Source: Floccularia luteovirens
Taxonomy: Eukaryota; Basidiomycota; Agaricomycetes; Agaricales; Squamanitaceae
Assembly: GCA_009739215.1 (NCBI GenBank)
Contig: VSJF01000006.1
Coordinates: forward strand, 558,001-622,000
DNA length: 64,000 nt
Direction of reading: 5' to 3'
Shown: positions 1 to 12,605 of the stretch, in pieces
How positions within the stretch are numbered: position 1 is the first letter of the stretch
How the letters are laid out: the number at the start of each line of letters is the position of its first letter
Notes under the pieces: model-generated
What the model was told of the DNA's origin: nothing
The model's input: the letters and a program-made list of their open reading frames with translations, nothing else
Databases searched by the model: none
Program-made: the position numbers and the translations under genes

Positions 1-940
1 ATTGCTCATCGAAATTCCTAAAATAACGTTCAGCAAGACAAAACAAGGTAAATTGGCCTGCTCACAAATTTATCCCCGAAGCCTCATGATCAACGAATGG
101 GTCGGAAACTGCTATTGCCGCTGTAACGTAGGGGACGGTGAGATCATTGACCCTGAAATCAATAATATAATATGTGAAAAACACCACTATGACATAAAAA
201 CTTACGAGTTTGCATATATCCTGATATGTTTGAATGAGGAAAGTGCATGGTAAAAGATTCTGGCTATTCCTCCGTCAGAAATGCAACGATCACGATATAT
301 ATTGAAGCTTACAAGGATCAGCCATAACTAATAGCAAAGGTCTTCCACTCTTAGACCATTGGTCTCTGCAGTAAAATTGCTCGCCTGTACGGGACAACAG
401 CTTCGGTCCCAAAGAAGAAAAAACTGAAGAGATCAAGGAAGGATATTTTGGTAACCCGATGTGTGGAGAAGCGAACGTATTAAAGTTTATAGGTTGTATG
501 TTTTCGAAAAAACCCCGCTGGAATAGTACCCTAGGAAGATATAAATGTTTGCGAAACAGAGTTTGAGTAGGACCACCCTCACCCAACAAGGTAACGAGCC
601 AGCAGTCCACCAAGACTGTATCCAGTAATGGAGAAGCGAATAACTGTGTCACCAGCCAGTTGTAGCGCATGGACCTTGTTGACCACCTTGGGACATAGCC
701 TGAGTATGTAACAGGCCCTCAAGAAATGATACCTACCTCAGCAGCTAATCTTTCACCTCCCCAGTCTATACCATCATAAGTAGATTCCCCGCGATTTGTT
801 TCTGCCATGAGGGTGCGCAGCTCAGTGCCATCCGAACTCGGTGTAACATGGACTTGAGAGACGATGCGGTTGAGTTCTGCCAGATGGTTGGGGTTTCCCC
901 ACATTCCATGAACCAAAACAAGCAAATGAACAGATACCAT
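1..940 (-). CDS. DUF676 (ROG1/LPL1-type) lipase, 3' end beyond the left edge
   Basis: Putative serine esterase of the DUF676 family, whose fungal members are lipases or phospholipases such as Rog1 and Lpl1. The start at 940 gives MVSVHLLVLVHGMWGNPNHL, the family's oxyanion-hole HGxxG-like start. Exon 1 runs to an AAE|GTAGGT donor near 737. The next exon carries the nucleophile elbow FSITGYSLGGL (catalytic Ser) and ends GTTGG|GTGAGG. The third begins VLFQRGFF and holds NFNTFASPHIGLPKYP and LGPKLLSRTGEQFY. Two further exons encode IFYHALSSFKHIRIYANS and VNDLTVPYVTAAIAVSDPF, where the Asp is probably the catalytic acid. A last partial exon reaches base 1. Simple ORF reading of 290-670 runs through an intron in the wrong frame and hides the GYSLGG motif. 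The catalytic His should lie past the edge. Family membership is sure. The exact lipid substrate is not. Confidence 0.85.
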
Positions 941-1644
941 ATGTGAAAATAAAGAAAAAGATGAAATAATTTTACTATGAAGGATAGAATTCAATGGAAT
1001 AATTTATAGCAAGGACTGCCCATGTATGCCGGTGCTATATTTATAGCGTCACACCCGCGGCTTACGTATCATACATGAAACTATCTAACCTAAAATATTT
1101 GTTATAATTTTCTCAATATCAACCATTCTGATATCTCCATGCGCTCCGGCCGCAGGAACAGCCTGTTGGCACCTGGCACCAGCACATGTGCTTTTAGCAG
1201 TTCTACTCCCGAACATTCGCTGCACCCTGGAAATTGTCCATTAACAAGCATAGCGTCGCTGTGCATGTCAATGGTCGACATGCTCGCGAGTCACATAATA
1301 TGCTTCTAGGAGATACACAGCATCCTTATCGCATGAAAAGGTGTGATTCGTGCAGCTGCGATAAGAGGTTAGGGGAATTCGAACAGAGAGGGGGATGTAA
1401 CAACACAATGCACAACTTTCAAGTTATAAACATATATATACGATGGTAATTAAACCTAATATACCGAAGGATCGCCATTAATAAACCGAGAATAAGCCAA
1501 CTAACAGATACTTCTGTGAACATGAACACACGTTGGTTGATCTAGACTTGGTGTACAGACACACAGACATGTGATCGTTATCTGACATCATATTTAATAA
1601 CTGCAACTCCAAATTCAATCTATCAGACTCTCATCTAGTCCATC
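941..1644. other. Intergenic region between the lipase and phosphoglucomutase
   Basis: Divergent promoter space of about 700 bases. Short ORFs here (for example plus 1234-1449) show no family likeness and no plausible splice continuation. I see nothing else. Confidence 0.5.
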
Positions 1645-3585
<1,941 letters not shown>

Positions 3586-3789
3586 ACCAACAGTCATCAC
3601 AGTATGCAAAAGCTACTTTTCTTTTAGGCATTTCTATCTAATCAATAAATTCTACAGTAAACACAATACAAAGAGTAATTTCGAACTGGGAGACTTGACG
3701 AAAGTTATATGGACGGTGTAAAGTAGAGATGTATTTTGAATGTTATAGTTTTTGTCCTGCAACGAGTTTTGCTCTTCATAGTTTTCAGG

Positions 3790-4510
3790 AGCCCATATAA
3801 TAAAAAGCGCAGACGGGACAAACACACGAGGTATACCAATTAGTAGAAACAGCCAGAATGAAGACGAAATTTAGCCCCCTGCAAGACGATGAGCTAGTAG
3901 CCTGAAGGATGTTTGTGACAACCCTTACGTATTACTTAAAGAAGGTGCAAGAGTAGTAAACAGGTCGGGTGACGTAGAGGTCGTAGGAGCTAGGATAGCA
4001 AATGAAAGGGAAGCGCCAGCCTCAGCAGTACCCAAGAAGATTTGGGACAACGTGGTCAATTGCGAGTTAAGTTCATAAATTCATTAGTATAGCAGGCACG
4101 AGATCCAGATGTGCTACATTCAACAACTAAAGTCGTCGGGACGGTGGAGTGGTCCGTCTGCCTGCATGTACGCGGTTACAAAGTTGTGAAAGGCTTACCT
4201 ATTGCGGCTCTGTGACATTACATTAAGTAGCATGCTCATGTGACCGATTCCCTATTGGGCCGTTCCCCGTATTCCAACGGGGGGACGTGGCATGTGCTTG
4301 ATAGTTCCACTCTTGCGAAACTCGACCCTTCAGTTAGACTTGCAGCTTTTGAATTGTACTTAGTTGAGATTCTTTCAAGTGAAGATACTGAATTAGATGT
4401 ACCAATCGCCAATAGAGCCCCGCTTGACAGTTGGGGTATTGGGGGATTACGGAGCGACCAAATCGTTCTATTTCAACTCCACGCCTATAACTTTTCCAAT
4501 AATAGTATGA
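3790..4510 (-). pseudogene. Decayed copy A of the GPI-anchored Ser/Thr-rich protein
   Basis: Translating the minus strand in pieces recovers the order of segments seen in the intact paralogue at 6281-7052. NRTIWSLRNPPIP matches ARTTWAVQNPPGTP, LTEGSSFARVELSS matches LIEGSDFVRLELVIT, TTLVVECSTSGSRACYTNEF matches STLLEECSISGSIATCVGSF, and NFVFILAVSTNW resembles the hydrophobic GPI tail. These pieces lie in different frames with in-frame stops between them. No start or signal-peptide exon was found. This is the most degraded of the three copies. The boundaries are approximate. Confidence 0.6.
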
Positions 4511-4749
4511 TTGTAGTAAAAGAGGTCACTCCTTGTGCTTTAACATCTAGTAAAATCAAGATTATATATTCTTTCTATTACGAAGTAAAAGAGAGCTTAC
4601 GAAAGTTGATTGTATGAACACGATGATTGGGATTGTGAAATTATGAAGATTGTACCTAAAATTTGGTATTCTCGGGCTCGGTCCCATCTGATTTATAGTA
4701 GATCAAATCCAGATCGTGTGGGTTGGTATGATACTATGATGAAAGCCCC

Positions 4750-5440
4750 ATAGTAAATTAGCAGAAATAGCCAGAACGAGGTAATACTTCACGGCAGAGC
4801 CCTTAGTCTAGGAACTTGTAGACCGCATAGGTTGTGAGGACCCTTAGGTGGCGGATAGAGATAATGTAGGAGGTATAGGAAGTGAAAGGACCGAAAATCG
4901 AGAGTAGACAAAGACAAGACGGGTGTCAATTGTACACTCGTAGATGCCATAGGAGTTACGGTAGCAGATGACAGGGAAGCACCAGTGGCATGAGGTACTG
5001 TCTCTAAGGGGACAGGTAGCAAAGTGACCGTATCTGAGCAAGTGAAAGTTGAATCCATGGACTCGTTGGTACAGAATGCAAGAGATGCAGATGTACTGCA
5101 CTCATTGACTAAAGTCGCCGGAGAAGGGGTGCTATGTTTGACATTTTCATTCTTGCGAAATCTGGTCCTTCAATGAGAGTCACAACTATAACAATTCATG
5201 AAACCTCAAGGATTCTATGGGTGGAGAGATGTAGGAAATAAAATTTACCACCACCCCACAAGAGTGCTTCATTAGTAAAAAATCTGGTGGATCATTATGA
5301 AGTATCCAAGTTGTTCGAGCTTGACTGTCTCCGCCAGAGACTTTTCCACTAATGATCTGTTCGAAGTGATCCAAACCTGGGAGGTACAGAGAGGTCGTCT
5401 CTTGAGCTCCAATATCTACATATTCGGACAAGTCAATCGC
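4750..5440 (-). pseudogene. Decayed copy B of the GPI-anchored Ser/Thr-rich protein
   Basis: The minus strand holds ETTSLYLPGLDHFEQIISGK and SQARTTWILHNDPPDF, matching ITSLYLPGLDAQPLSADF and AQARTTWAVQNPPGTP of the intact copy. Further on, VTLIEGPDFARMKMSN is followed by a frame change to ATLVNECSTSASLAFCTNES and DTVTLLPVPLETVPHATGAS. A second frame change precedes SAVKYYLVLAISANLLWG, the expected C-terminal hydrophobic tail. At least two frameshifts separate conserved blocks, and no signal-peptide exon with a Met was found upstream. The gene is therefore broken, but less eroded than copy A. Confidence 0.7.
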
Positions 5441-6280
5441 ATGAAACTTACGTCGAGAAGTCGTCAGTATGATCGTGGCACTTGGGTCTGAAAGAATATG
5501 AAGCACTGTACAGAAGTTGTTCCTAGGAAAATTTTTCTGAATCAATAAAATCCCCCTCAATCCAAGAATAATTTGCTACTCACATGGCTCATTTAAAATT
5601 TCAAATCAAAAAGCACTAATCAAATGCCTTATCACTATAGGACAAGTAAATTTAGATTCAAACAACCTTCAACAAGAAGCATCTTTGGATGATAATAATG
5701 GATGTATATGAATGATGACAGATTGTACCATGCGTTGTTGATTGATTTTCCAAATCGTTTACAGTCCTGATACTGGGAATTTTATTATTACCACATATAC
5801 ATTAAATGTTTTCCTGACCCGCCGTGGAAAATGTGAGTAGACAACACGAAGAATGGCTTTAAAACAAAATATAGTAGTTGTCACGTATAGTTGTCACCTA
5901 CCAAAAGTCAGATTTCGATATGTAATACTTTGAAGCGGACGCCTAGAAGGAATAGCTTCTTGGGTACATACCTCACAACATGTTTTAAAAGCCTGAAATG
6001 AGTCGTAGTCTCATTTTCGCGTGGGTACCATTTCTTGAAACATCAATTGCTCTCTGGTTTTCCCGATACTTTAACAATCCGCATCCATAAATGTTCAAAC
6101 GTTCAACATTCAAATGTGATAAATTGAAGATTCCTCCTACGTAAAACAAATCTCGTAATTTTGCGCAAGAAGCTGTCGGATGTGCATTGAAAGGAGTGCT
6201 CTTATACTGTAGTGAGAAATAAATTAGGGTCAAGTATATCCCTCAGTACCTCAGACGAAACTGTTAATACCCATTAACCT
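5441..6280. other. Spacer between decayed copy B and the intact GPI-protein gene
   Basis: AT-rich sequence with short ORFs on both strands (for example minus 5985-6233) that resemble nothing I know. It may hold remains of the copy B promoter and of its lost first exon. I see no repeat or RNA gene. Confidence 0.4.
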
Positions 6281-7052
6281 CTACAAATATATTCCTAACA
6301 TAAAAGACGCAGAAACGGCAAGAATAAGGGAAGAAACCGCGAGAGTCCGTTCTGCTGAGGAGCTTGTCGGCTGTGAAAGTGGCGGAGACTGAGAGGCCGA
6401 GATTGGGGATGAAGAAGGTGATGTGGAGGAACCACCAGTGGAAGATAAAGGAGTGGAAGAAGGCCCAATAGGCGTGACACTGGTAGGCGCCGGTGTAACT
6501 GAAGGGGTGGCTCCAGTGGCAGGAGGTGCAGTCCCCAAAGCAACAGGGAGAAGAGTGACCGTGTCGAATTCAGTGGTAGTTGAGGACATAAACGATCCAA
6601 CACAAGTCGCAATAGAGCCAGATATGCTACACTCTTCAAGCAGAGTCGAGGGAGTAGTACCATCCGTGATTACAAGTTCTAGTCTTACAAAATCTGACCC
6701 TTCGATGAGAGTAATAACTATATTTTATGGCTTCTATTAGCAAGATAGTTGAGCCAAGAAGTAAGAAAAAAGGATTACCACCACCACCTAAGCCTTCATC
6801 ATCATCAGGGGTACCAGGCGGATTCTGGACTGCCCAAGTGGTTCGAGCTTGGGCCGTGTCAACACCAATGAAATCTGCACTGAGAGGCTGTGCGTCGAGG
6901 CCGGGCAAATACAATGAGGTTATTGCTGCTTGAGCTGTGGCATCTGTTTGAAGTTAACCCCTTGTATTTGATAAGTAATGTTCAAAAATGTAGAACATAC
7001 ATTGGAAACGAAAGACTGTGACTGCGAAAACCAGGGTCGAGAAAGAACGCAT
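6281..7052 (-). CDS. Small secreted GPI-anchored Ser/Thr-rich protein, intact copy
   Basis: Unnamed fungal cell-surface family recognised by layout. Exon 1 starts at 7052 and encodes a signal peptide (MRSFSTLVFAVTVFRFQ, continuing YATAQA after a GTATGT...ACAG intron). The mature part begins ITSLYLPGLDAQPLSADF, with the family motif ARTTWAVQ. A second intron, with donor GTAATC inside a run of GGT codons, joins GLGGGG to VITLIEGSDFVRLELV. Two cysteines (EECSIS and IATCVG) may form a disulphide. The C-terminal part is a Ser/Thr/Pro-rich stalk likely to be O-glycosylated, ending in a GPI-type tail (SSSAERT then a hydrophobic stretch LAVSSLILAVSASFMLGIYL). About 220 aa. Two decayed tandem copies lie downstream. 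Function is unknown; cell-wall or surface attachment is inferred from topology only. Confidence 0.75.
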
Positions 7053-7094
7053 GTTGGTAAGTATAAAAAATTTGATTGCAATTCTTCCTATTTA

Positions 7095-7226
7095 CTTACT
7101 AATTTTCCGAAATAAAACCGAATTGTGGCTCCTCGTAACTCTCTCGGAGCCTGGTAGAAAACATCTATAAACAACGTTTCAGCCACTGGAAGCCATAATT
7201 CGGTTTTATTTTGGAAAATTAGCAAG
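7095..7226. repeat. 132-bp inverted-repeat hairpin, possible MITE
   Basis: The left arm (7095-7132) and right arm (7188-7226) are reverse complements with three mismatches and one single-base indel, leaving a loop of about 55 bases. The arms share a core around AATTCGGTTTTATT. The element sits 43 bases upstream of the GPI-protein start and downstream of NNRD. Small size and long terminal inverted repeats suggest a MITE or a palindromic insertion. No clear target-site duplication is visible. Confidence 0.6.
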
Positions 7227-7352
7227 ATAATATTGTCACACCGCCATAGTAGGATGTGCTCCTCTTAACGCGGAGGTGGGCCTGGGTATGAGGCTGAGTA
7301 CAGACTGACTTTTACAGCGATACATTTGTAGGGAGCATTGTTATACTCAATG

Positions 7353-8628
7353 TCATAGCCTACCATGATCTTGACCCTGAGGGTCCTCCCCAAATATTTC
7401 TGCAAACGACTTCCCAATTTCAGAGAGCATATCTTCCGTGACAACACCACGGCCCTCCTTTGCAAATGCGCGGCGACTTGCAGTGCGGGTTACCATGCTC
7501 CCACCAATCGCTCCGAGAAGTGGAACCTGTGAGGCTGGAATCTCCCCATCTCTGTTATTGGAATTAATGCTATACCATGTATCGGACAATGTATCATAGC
7601 GCACCCAAAAGCGCCATCTTCATAACATTTCCCCCATGCCAAGAATGTCCCCACACAGCCGCTTAAAACGTCTCCCTGTCCTCCGCACCTCTTCATCCCG
7701 CCTCGAATATCAACCTCAATAATCTCTGTTGCTCGCTTATCGGCCTCATGAGTATTACCCATCTTCTCTCCAGTCGTGTCAACCGCAATGAGATCATTAG
7801 CGCCTTTTTGCAAAACAGTCACGCCACCCAACTTTCTGGAAACCGCGGCAGCGCGTTTATCTTGCAGGGACATCGGGATTGACCCCAACCTGCTCGCTCA
7901 AACGCTTAAATTCAACCACGTTCGGCGTGATAACTGCACGGCGATAGCCTTGAATGATGGAGAGTTCTTTCCCTACCATGAAGAGTGCATCGGCATCAAA
8001 CACTAGATACATGCCTCTGTCACGAGCTGTGTTCACAGCTAACTTGGCAAACTCCTGCATGTATGATTCGCGGCCCAACCCTGGCCCCACAATAAGAACA
8101 TGAAGGCGCGACAAGATGCTCTGGAGTTCTTGCTGTACGCTGTCGATAGTCCTGACCTTTCGTGATTAGAAAGAATGTGACTGAACTGGTCACTATCCCT
8201 TACGAGTCTTTTTGTAGAATTGGGTGGACAATGAGGTCCGGTGAATATGATTTAATTGCCCCTGCGGCGACAGGAGAGCAAATGACATGGGACAGGTCTG
8301 CACCCTATGATTTGTTATGATGAAATCATGTAAAAAACCAGACCTTATCGAACATACAAATTTCAATGCAGAGATAGCTGCAAAGAAGGGTGCACCAGTA
8401 TAACTATGGATGTCATTGTACAGATAAGATGAAGGTTTTGACTGGGAACTTACTCTTGTGCTCCACCAAGGACACCGACACGGCCTTGTGATTGATGGCA
8501 GTCAGATCTGTGACTGGAAGTGGACATCGGGTACTCTAGCACTGACCAGATTGACCTTTATGCAACGAACCGTCGAGAGGAGGAATTAAAGCTTGAATTT
8601 GTTTGAATATGGCACGGGGGACAGGCAT
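7353..8628 (-). CDS. NNRD: ATP-dependent (S)-NAD(P)H-hydrate dehydratase, with an apparent frameshift
   Basis: Repairs hydrated NADH and NADPH at the expense of ATP; ribokinase-like fold, usually cytosolic or mitochondrial. The start at 8628 gives [20 protein letters not shown]. Short exons then encode [20 protein letters not shown] and [20 protein letters not shown], followed by [35 protein letters not shown] and [20 protein letters not shown]. After the break come [20 protein letters not shown] and [20 protein letters not shown], the catalytic GGxGD loop. A last intron (GTGCGC...AACAG) leads to [20 protein letters not shown] and the stop at 7353. Near 7860 the frame of NPDVPAR runs into a stop while the conserved downstream frame begins a few bases away. 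I see no sensible intron there, so this is either sequence error or a real one-base frameshift. Confidence 0.87.
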
Positions 8629-9195
8629 AGTGACACTGAAAGTACTTGAACAAGAATTACGTCATAATCCAGATCACAAATTGAGGGGTGATATAAGTAT
8701 ACTTATGTTTATATATAACACTTGATCAGAACTTTCCTACAAATGTATCCTAAGTACAACGATATCAGGTACCCAAAATACTTACCTGCCCCGTTGGCAA
8801 CGACTGTTCGTTCAGTAACAATCCCAGGTGCGTGGATCGGTGGAAGTGCCAATGTTTGCCTTCTTTTCTTTGGCATTTTCGAATGGCTGTATCAACACAA
8901 ACTATGGTAGAAAGTATTGGCTATGGCTGTTCTGTGCTTTTTGAATGTAATAAATATATTGAATTACGCTGTCTACGCCTGTGGACAGCTACCTGAGCAC
9001 CCAAGTCGGAACTTGTTTTCAGACCTCTGGTCAGACCCCGCCCCTCTTGATCATATCATCCCATCAAGAGATTTGCTATTTTTCAACTCTTTTCCATGAC
9101 TAACTTTAAAGGAACTAGTTGTGTTAGATGTAAAAATATATCTTTCATCACAATATAAAAATTCTGTTGTCTGTCGTTGAGAGCCCCATTCTACT
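8629..9195. other. Intergenic region, upstream of NNRD and of the first GH16 gene
   Basis: Promoter space between divergent genes. A TATA-like TATAAAA lies at 9154-9160, 36 bases before the GH16 start. Short plus-strand ORFs at 8722-8910 and 8917-9099 have no recognisable content. Confidence 0.45.
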
Positions 9196-10375
9196 ATGAA
9201 GTTTTTCATCACTCTCCTTGTATTCCAATTCTTGTCAATTACTGCAGCAAAGCAGCCTCCCTTTAATGTTGTTCCTTCACATAAGAAACCATCCAAACCC
9301 CACCAGCCTATTGTTAATCAGGGGCATTCTTATACTATTCAAGATATGTACCAAGGAGATTCCTTCCTGAAGTATGTTATAATTGCGGGATTGTTTCCAA
9401 CTCTGACGAAAATTATCAAGTCAAGATGACTGGACCTTCTTTTCACAAGATGATCCTACACACGGGCTTGTTAATTATCAGTCACTACAGGATGCAAAAA
9501 CAAAGCAGCTAGCTTTCGTTGATCACAATGGAGCAACACATTTAATTGTTGACAACACAACCCACCTTCCAGCAGGAAGTAAACGGGACTCGTGAGTTCC
9601 ACATACAATTTCTTGCATTTACTGTCCTCATAATTAAATCTCAATTTGTAGTATACGGATTATGACCACGAAATCCTATAGTTCCGGCCTATTTATAGCG
9701 GATTTTTCTGCCATGCCGTACGGTTGTGGTATCTGGCCAGCATACTGGACTGTCGGACCAAATTGGCCGAATGCAGGAGAAATAGACATAATCGAGGGTA
9801 TCAATGAACAGTCACTTAATCAATATACATTTCACTCCAACCCCGATTGTACGATCCCCACTAGCGAAAACCTGACAGCTATCGGGAATCGAATGGGCTC
9901 TCAGTGTGCTACCATCAATGGCGATAACTCGGGATGTGGATTTCAAGACCAAGACTCGCGATCATATGGCAAAGGCTTTAACGATGCGGATGGAGGTGTT
10001 TTTGCGCACTTATGGGACGATACAAGCATCCAGGTCTGGTTTTTTACGCGATCTAAGATTCCCAGAGATATTACAATGAAAAATCCCAAGCCTACACAGT
10101 GGGGTCCTCCTGTCGCGATTTTAGAATCAGCCAACTGCAATATAACAGACCATTTCTTCGAGCATCAAATTATACTTAACACAGACATCTGTGGAGATTG
10201 GGCTGGAGATGCTTATCCCAAATCGGGCTGCCCTGGAACGTGTCAAGATAGAGTTTCTGATCCCGGAAATTTTGCGAGTGAGTGTGAATGCTAGATGCAA
10301 TCGTACGAATGTTTGACAACTTCTCTTGATTTAGCGGCCCAATGGATTATCAACTATATTGCAGTATATCAGTAG
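9196..10375 (+). CDS. GH16 family secreted beta-glucanase (laminarinase-like), paralogue 1
   Basis: Glycoside hydrolase family 16; fungal members of this type act on beta-1,3(1,4)-glucans or remodel walls outside the cell. Four exons: 9196-9371, 9421-9591, 9652-10277 and 10335-10375. A signal peptide (MKFFITLLVFQFLSITAA) starts the protein. Family landmarks follow: YTIQDMYQGDSFL, DDWTFFSQDDPTHG, SSGLFIADFSAMPYGCGIWP, AYWTVGPNWPNAGEIDIIEG. The last contains the E-x-D-x-x-E catalytic triad EIDIIE (nucleophile, Asp, acid/base), all intact. FNDADGGVFAHLWDD and the Cys-rich CGDWAGDAYPKSGCPGTC end are also typical. The protein ends QWIINYIAVYQ. A second copy follows 0.8 kb downstream in the same direction. 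Confidence 0.93.
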
Positions 10376-11153
10376 ATGTTAACTAGTATTCGATTTTTGA
10401 TTTTTGTTGGATTTTTTGATTTTTTAAATTATGTATACCCCAATGCCGAGTGTGCAATGAGATCTACAAGTTTGAGTAGCTTACCATTTGGGGGGAGTGC
10501 ACCGCTCTTGAGGCACCATGCGCGCGGAATCGACACGGCTCCAGTCATCTGTCGTATCGGTAAATTTTTTGGCAGCATGAGGTGAAACGGAGCCTCCGTA
10601 TGCGTGGACAGAAAAGCAGTGAATCCACCCCAGTCTGTGGTATGCGGCCGTATGATAGTCTCCACCTTTGCCAAAAAGAATCATTATTCATCTTGATCAG
10701 TGTATGCGTGGTTGAGATGGTGATTTACGTTTAATATTTATTTCGCGGGGTTGCTGAGTTGCAAAACAAAGACGGAATTATCTATAAATACATTATTTGT
10801 CTTATTTGCAGACAATGGGTAAATGATTTAAATCACGATGTTAACGCTTTTCACTCACAAGGAGACATGACAACCTTTGATTCGGAATTTTACGACAGAA
10901 GGAAAGAGAAGTAACAGCAGTTGCTCCGGATGGTATATTCTCCCGGGGCAGAGCCTCAGGGCTGTCTCAAGACTTGTGCTTGATCACTTAAGCCGCAAGG
11001 TTCCTATCAAAGGCCATCTACAGTTATAATTGGTGACAATGCAATTGAAAAATGTAGCTGGATCCATTTTGGCCACTGGTAACTATGTATATAAGGCTGG
11101 TCTTGATCGTGAAAACCCATCCCGATAGTTCCGCTTTCTTTGCAGATAACGCT
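10376..11153. other. Spacer between the two GH16 genes, promoter of the second
   Basis: A TATA box TATATAAGG lies at 11088-11096, 58 bases before the second GH16 start. Minus-strand frames at 10429-10684 contain a coding-like string (GGDYHTAAYHRLGW) that I cannot assign and for which I find no exons. It may be a gene relic. Confidence 0.4.
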
Positions 11154-12386
11154 ATGCGTTCTACTTTCTTTACCTTCGCTCTTTTCTCTTGGTTTCCTTT
11201 CAGTGTGCTTGCCGGCAAGCAGGACCAGGGGATTTCATCCCGGAGGCGCTCCCATCAAGCGCAATCTCTTCGGACACGCAATAATAAAGTCACATATAAG
11301 TTGCAGGATTTCTACCAGGGACAGTCTTTCCTTGAGTGAGTTTCTTTTTATTGCATATAAAGGTTTAATGTCAAGTGTTTCCGGGCATGTAGTGACTGGG
11401 ATTTCTTCTCCACCCCTGACCCTACCCACGGGAATGTCAACTACCTGACAAAAGAGGATGCGATTTCCAAGAAGCTTGCATTCGTTCAGTCGGATAATAC
11501 TACCGTCTTGGCTGTCGATGATACTTCCGATGTTCCAGTGGGAGGCGAGCGTAACTCGTAAGTGGTGAAAGTTGTATGCATATATGCTAGCTAAGACACC
11601 TCTGCAGTGTGAGGATCAGCACCAAAAAAGTGTACAATGGCGGTCTCTTTATTATGGACGCGTGGAGTATGCCTCATGGCTGCAGCGTTTGGCCTGCTTA
11701 CTGGTCTGTGGGCCCCAACTGGCCAAATGCGGGTATGCATAATAAAATTCTATTTTTCTCATTTCCAATGCTCAATAAACACGTTTCAGGGGAGATCGAT
11801 ATATTAGAAGGTGTTCACAACCAACCCACCAACCAATATACCCTCCACACATCTTCTGGGTGCACGTTATCCACAAAGAATGCGAAAGTGACAAGCAAAA
11901 TATCCAACACCCAATGTGCAACCAGTGGATCAGATAACACTGGCTGCGCATTCATCGATACCGACACCCGGACTTACGGGCACGGATTCAATACAATTGC
12001 TGGGGGTGTATTTGCGCATTTGTGGAATAATGATGGCATCAAGATTTGGCATTTCCCCCGTACCGCTATTCCAGAAGATATCGCCGCGCAAAAACCAAAC
12101 CCATCTGGTTGGGGTACACCAGCAGCATTCTGGTCATCAGCATCCTGTGATATGGGTTCTCATTTCTTCCAACATTCTTTGGTACTGGACACCACTATCT
12201 GCGGTGACTTAGGTGGACCCACATACAGCAGTTCCGGGTGTCCAGGTACTTGTGCACAAGCTGTATCCCAGGCATCAAATTTTAAGTGTGAGTTTTGAAC
12301 CTATATACAGCATATTTCTGAATTTTGATGTTGGAGCAGTTGCAAAGTGGCAGATGAATTACATCGCCGTTTATCAACCGAGCTAG
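11154..12386 (+). CDS. GH16 family secreted beta-glucanase (laminarinase-like), paralogue 2
   Basis: Tandem paralogue of the gene at 9196. Five exons: 11154-11335, 11393-11557, 11608-11732, 11790-12287 and 12340-12386. A signal peptide (MRSTFFTFALFSWFPFSVLA) is followed by a basic, Arg-rich linker that paralogue 1 lacks. VTYKLQDFYQGQSFL, DDWDFFSTPDPTHG and GGLFIMDAWSMPHGCSVWP align with the first copy. The catalytic motif GEIDILEG retains E-x-D-x-x-E. It is reached through an extra intron placed exactly before it (PNAG|GTATGC...TTTCAG). FAHLWNNDGIKIWHF, SCDMGSHFFQHSLVL and GCPGTC complete the domain, ending QMNYIAVYQPS. A TATA box is present at 11088-11096. Both copies look active, so substrate or expression may have diverged. 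Confidence 0.93.
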
Positions 12387-12605
12387 TTTGATCGCACCAC
12401 TGATGTTATATTACCTCGTCGCTCGTGTTAATGTTACTTGTAGACTAACTAGTAGACCTAGACTGTATACGCTCCTTTGTTGTATTGCATTGTTATGTAT
12501 TCTATGTTTCACTTGTGCGGGATTGAGAGGGAAGGACTGACGTACGAGAACACGGAGTAAGCCGAAACGCTTCAACTGTTTGACACCACATATGTCCATT
12601 ATCCC

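Noticed and set aside
290..670. 126-codon minus ORF as a stand-alone gene
   Set aside because: It is an exon of the DUF676 lipase read through an intron in the wrong frame; the GYSLGG motif is in another frame and needs splicing.
5985..6233. 82-codon minus ORF
   Set aside because: No homology signal, no signal peptide; sits in the spacer of the GPI array.
10429..10684. Minus-strand frames with the GGDYHTAAYHRLGW string as a gene
   Set aside because: Coding-like in places but no start, no clean splice sites and no recognised family; possibly a relic, noted only in the spacer entry.
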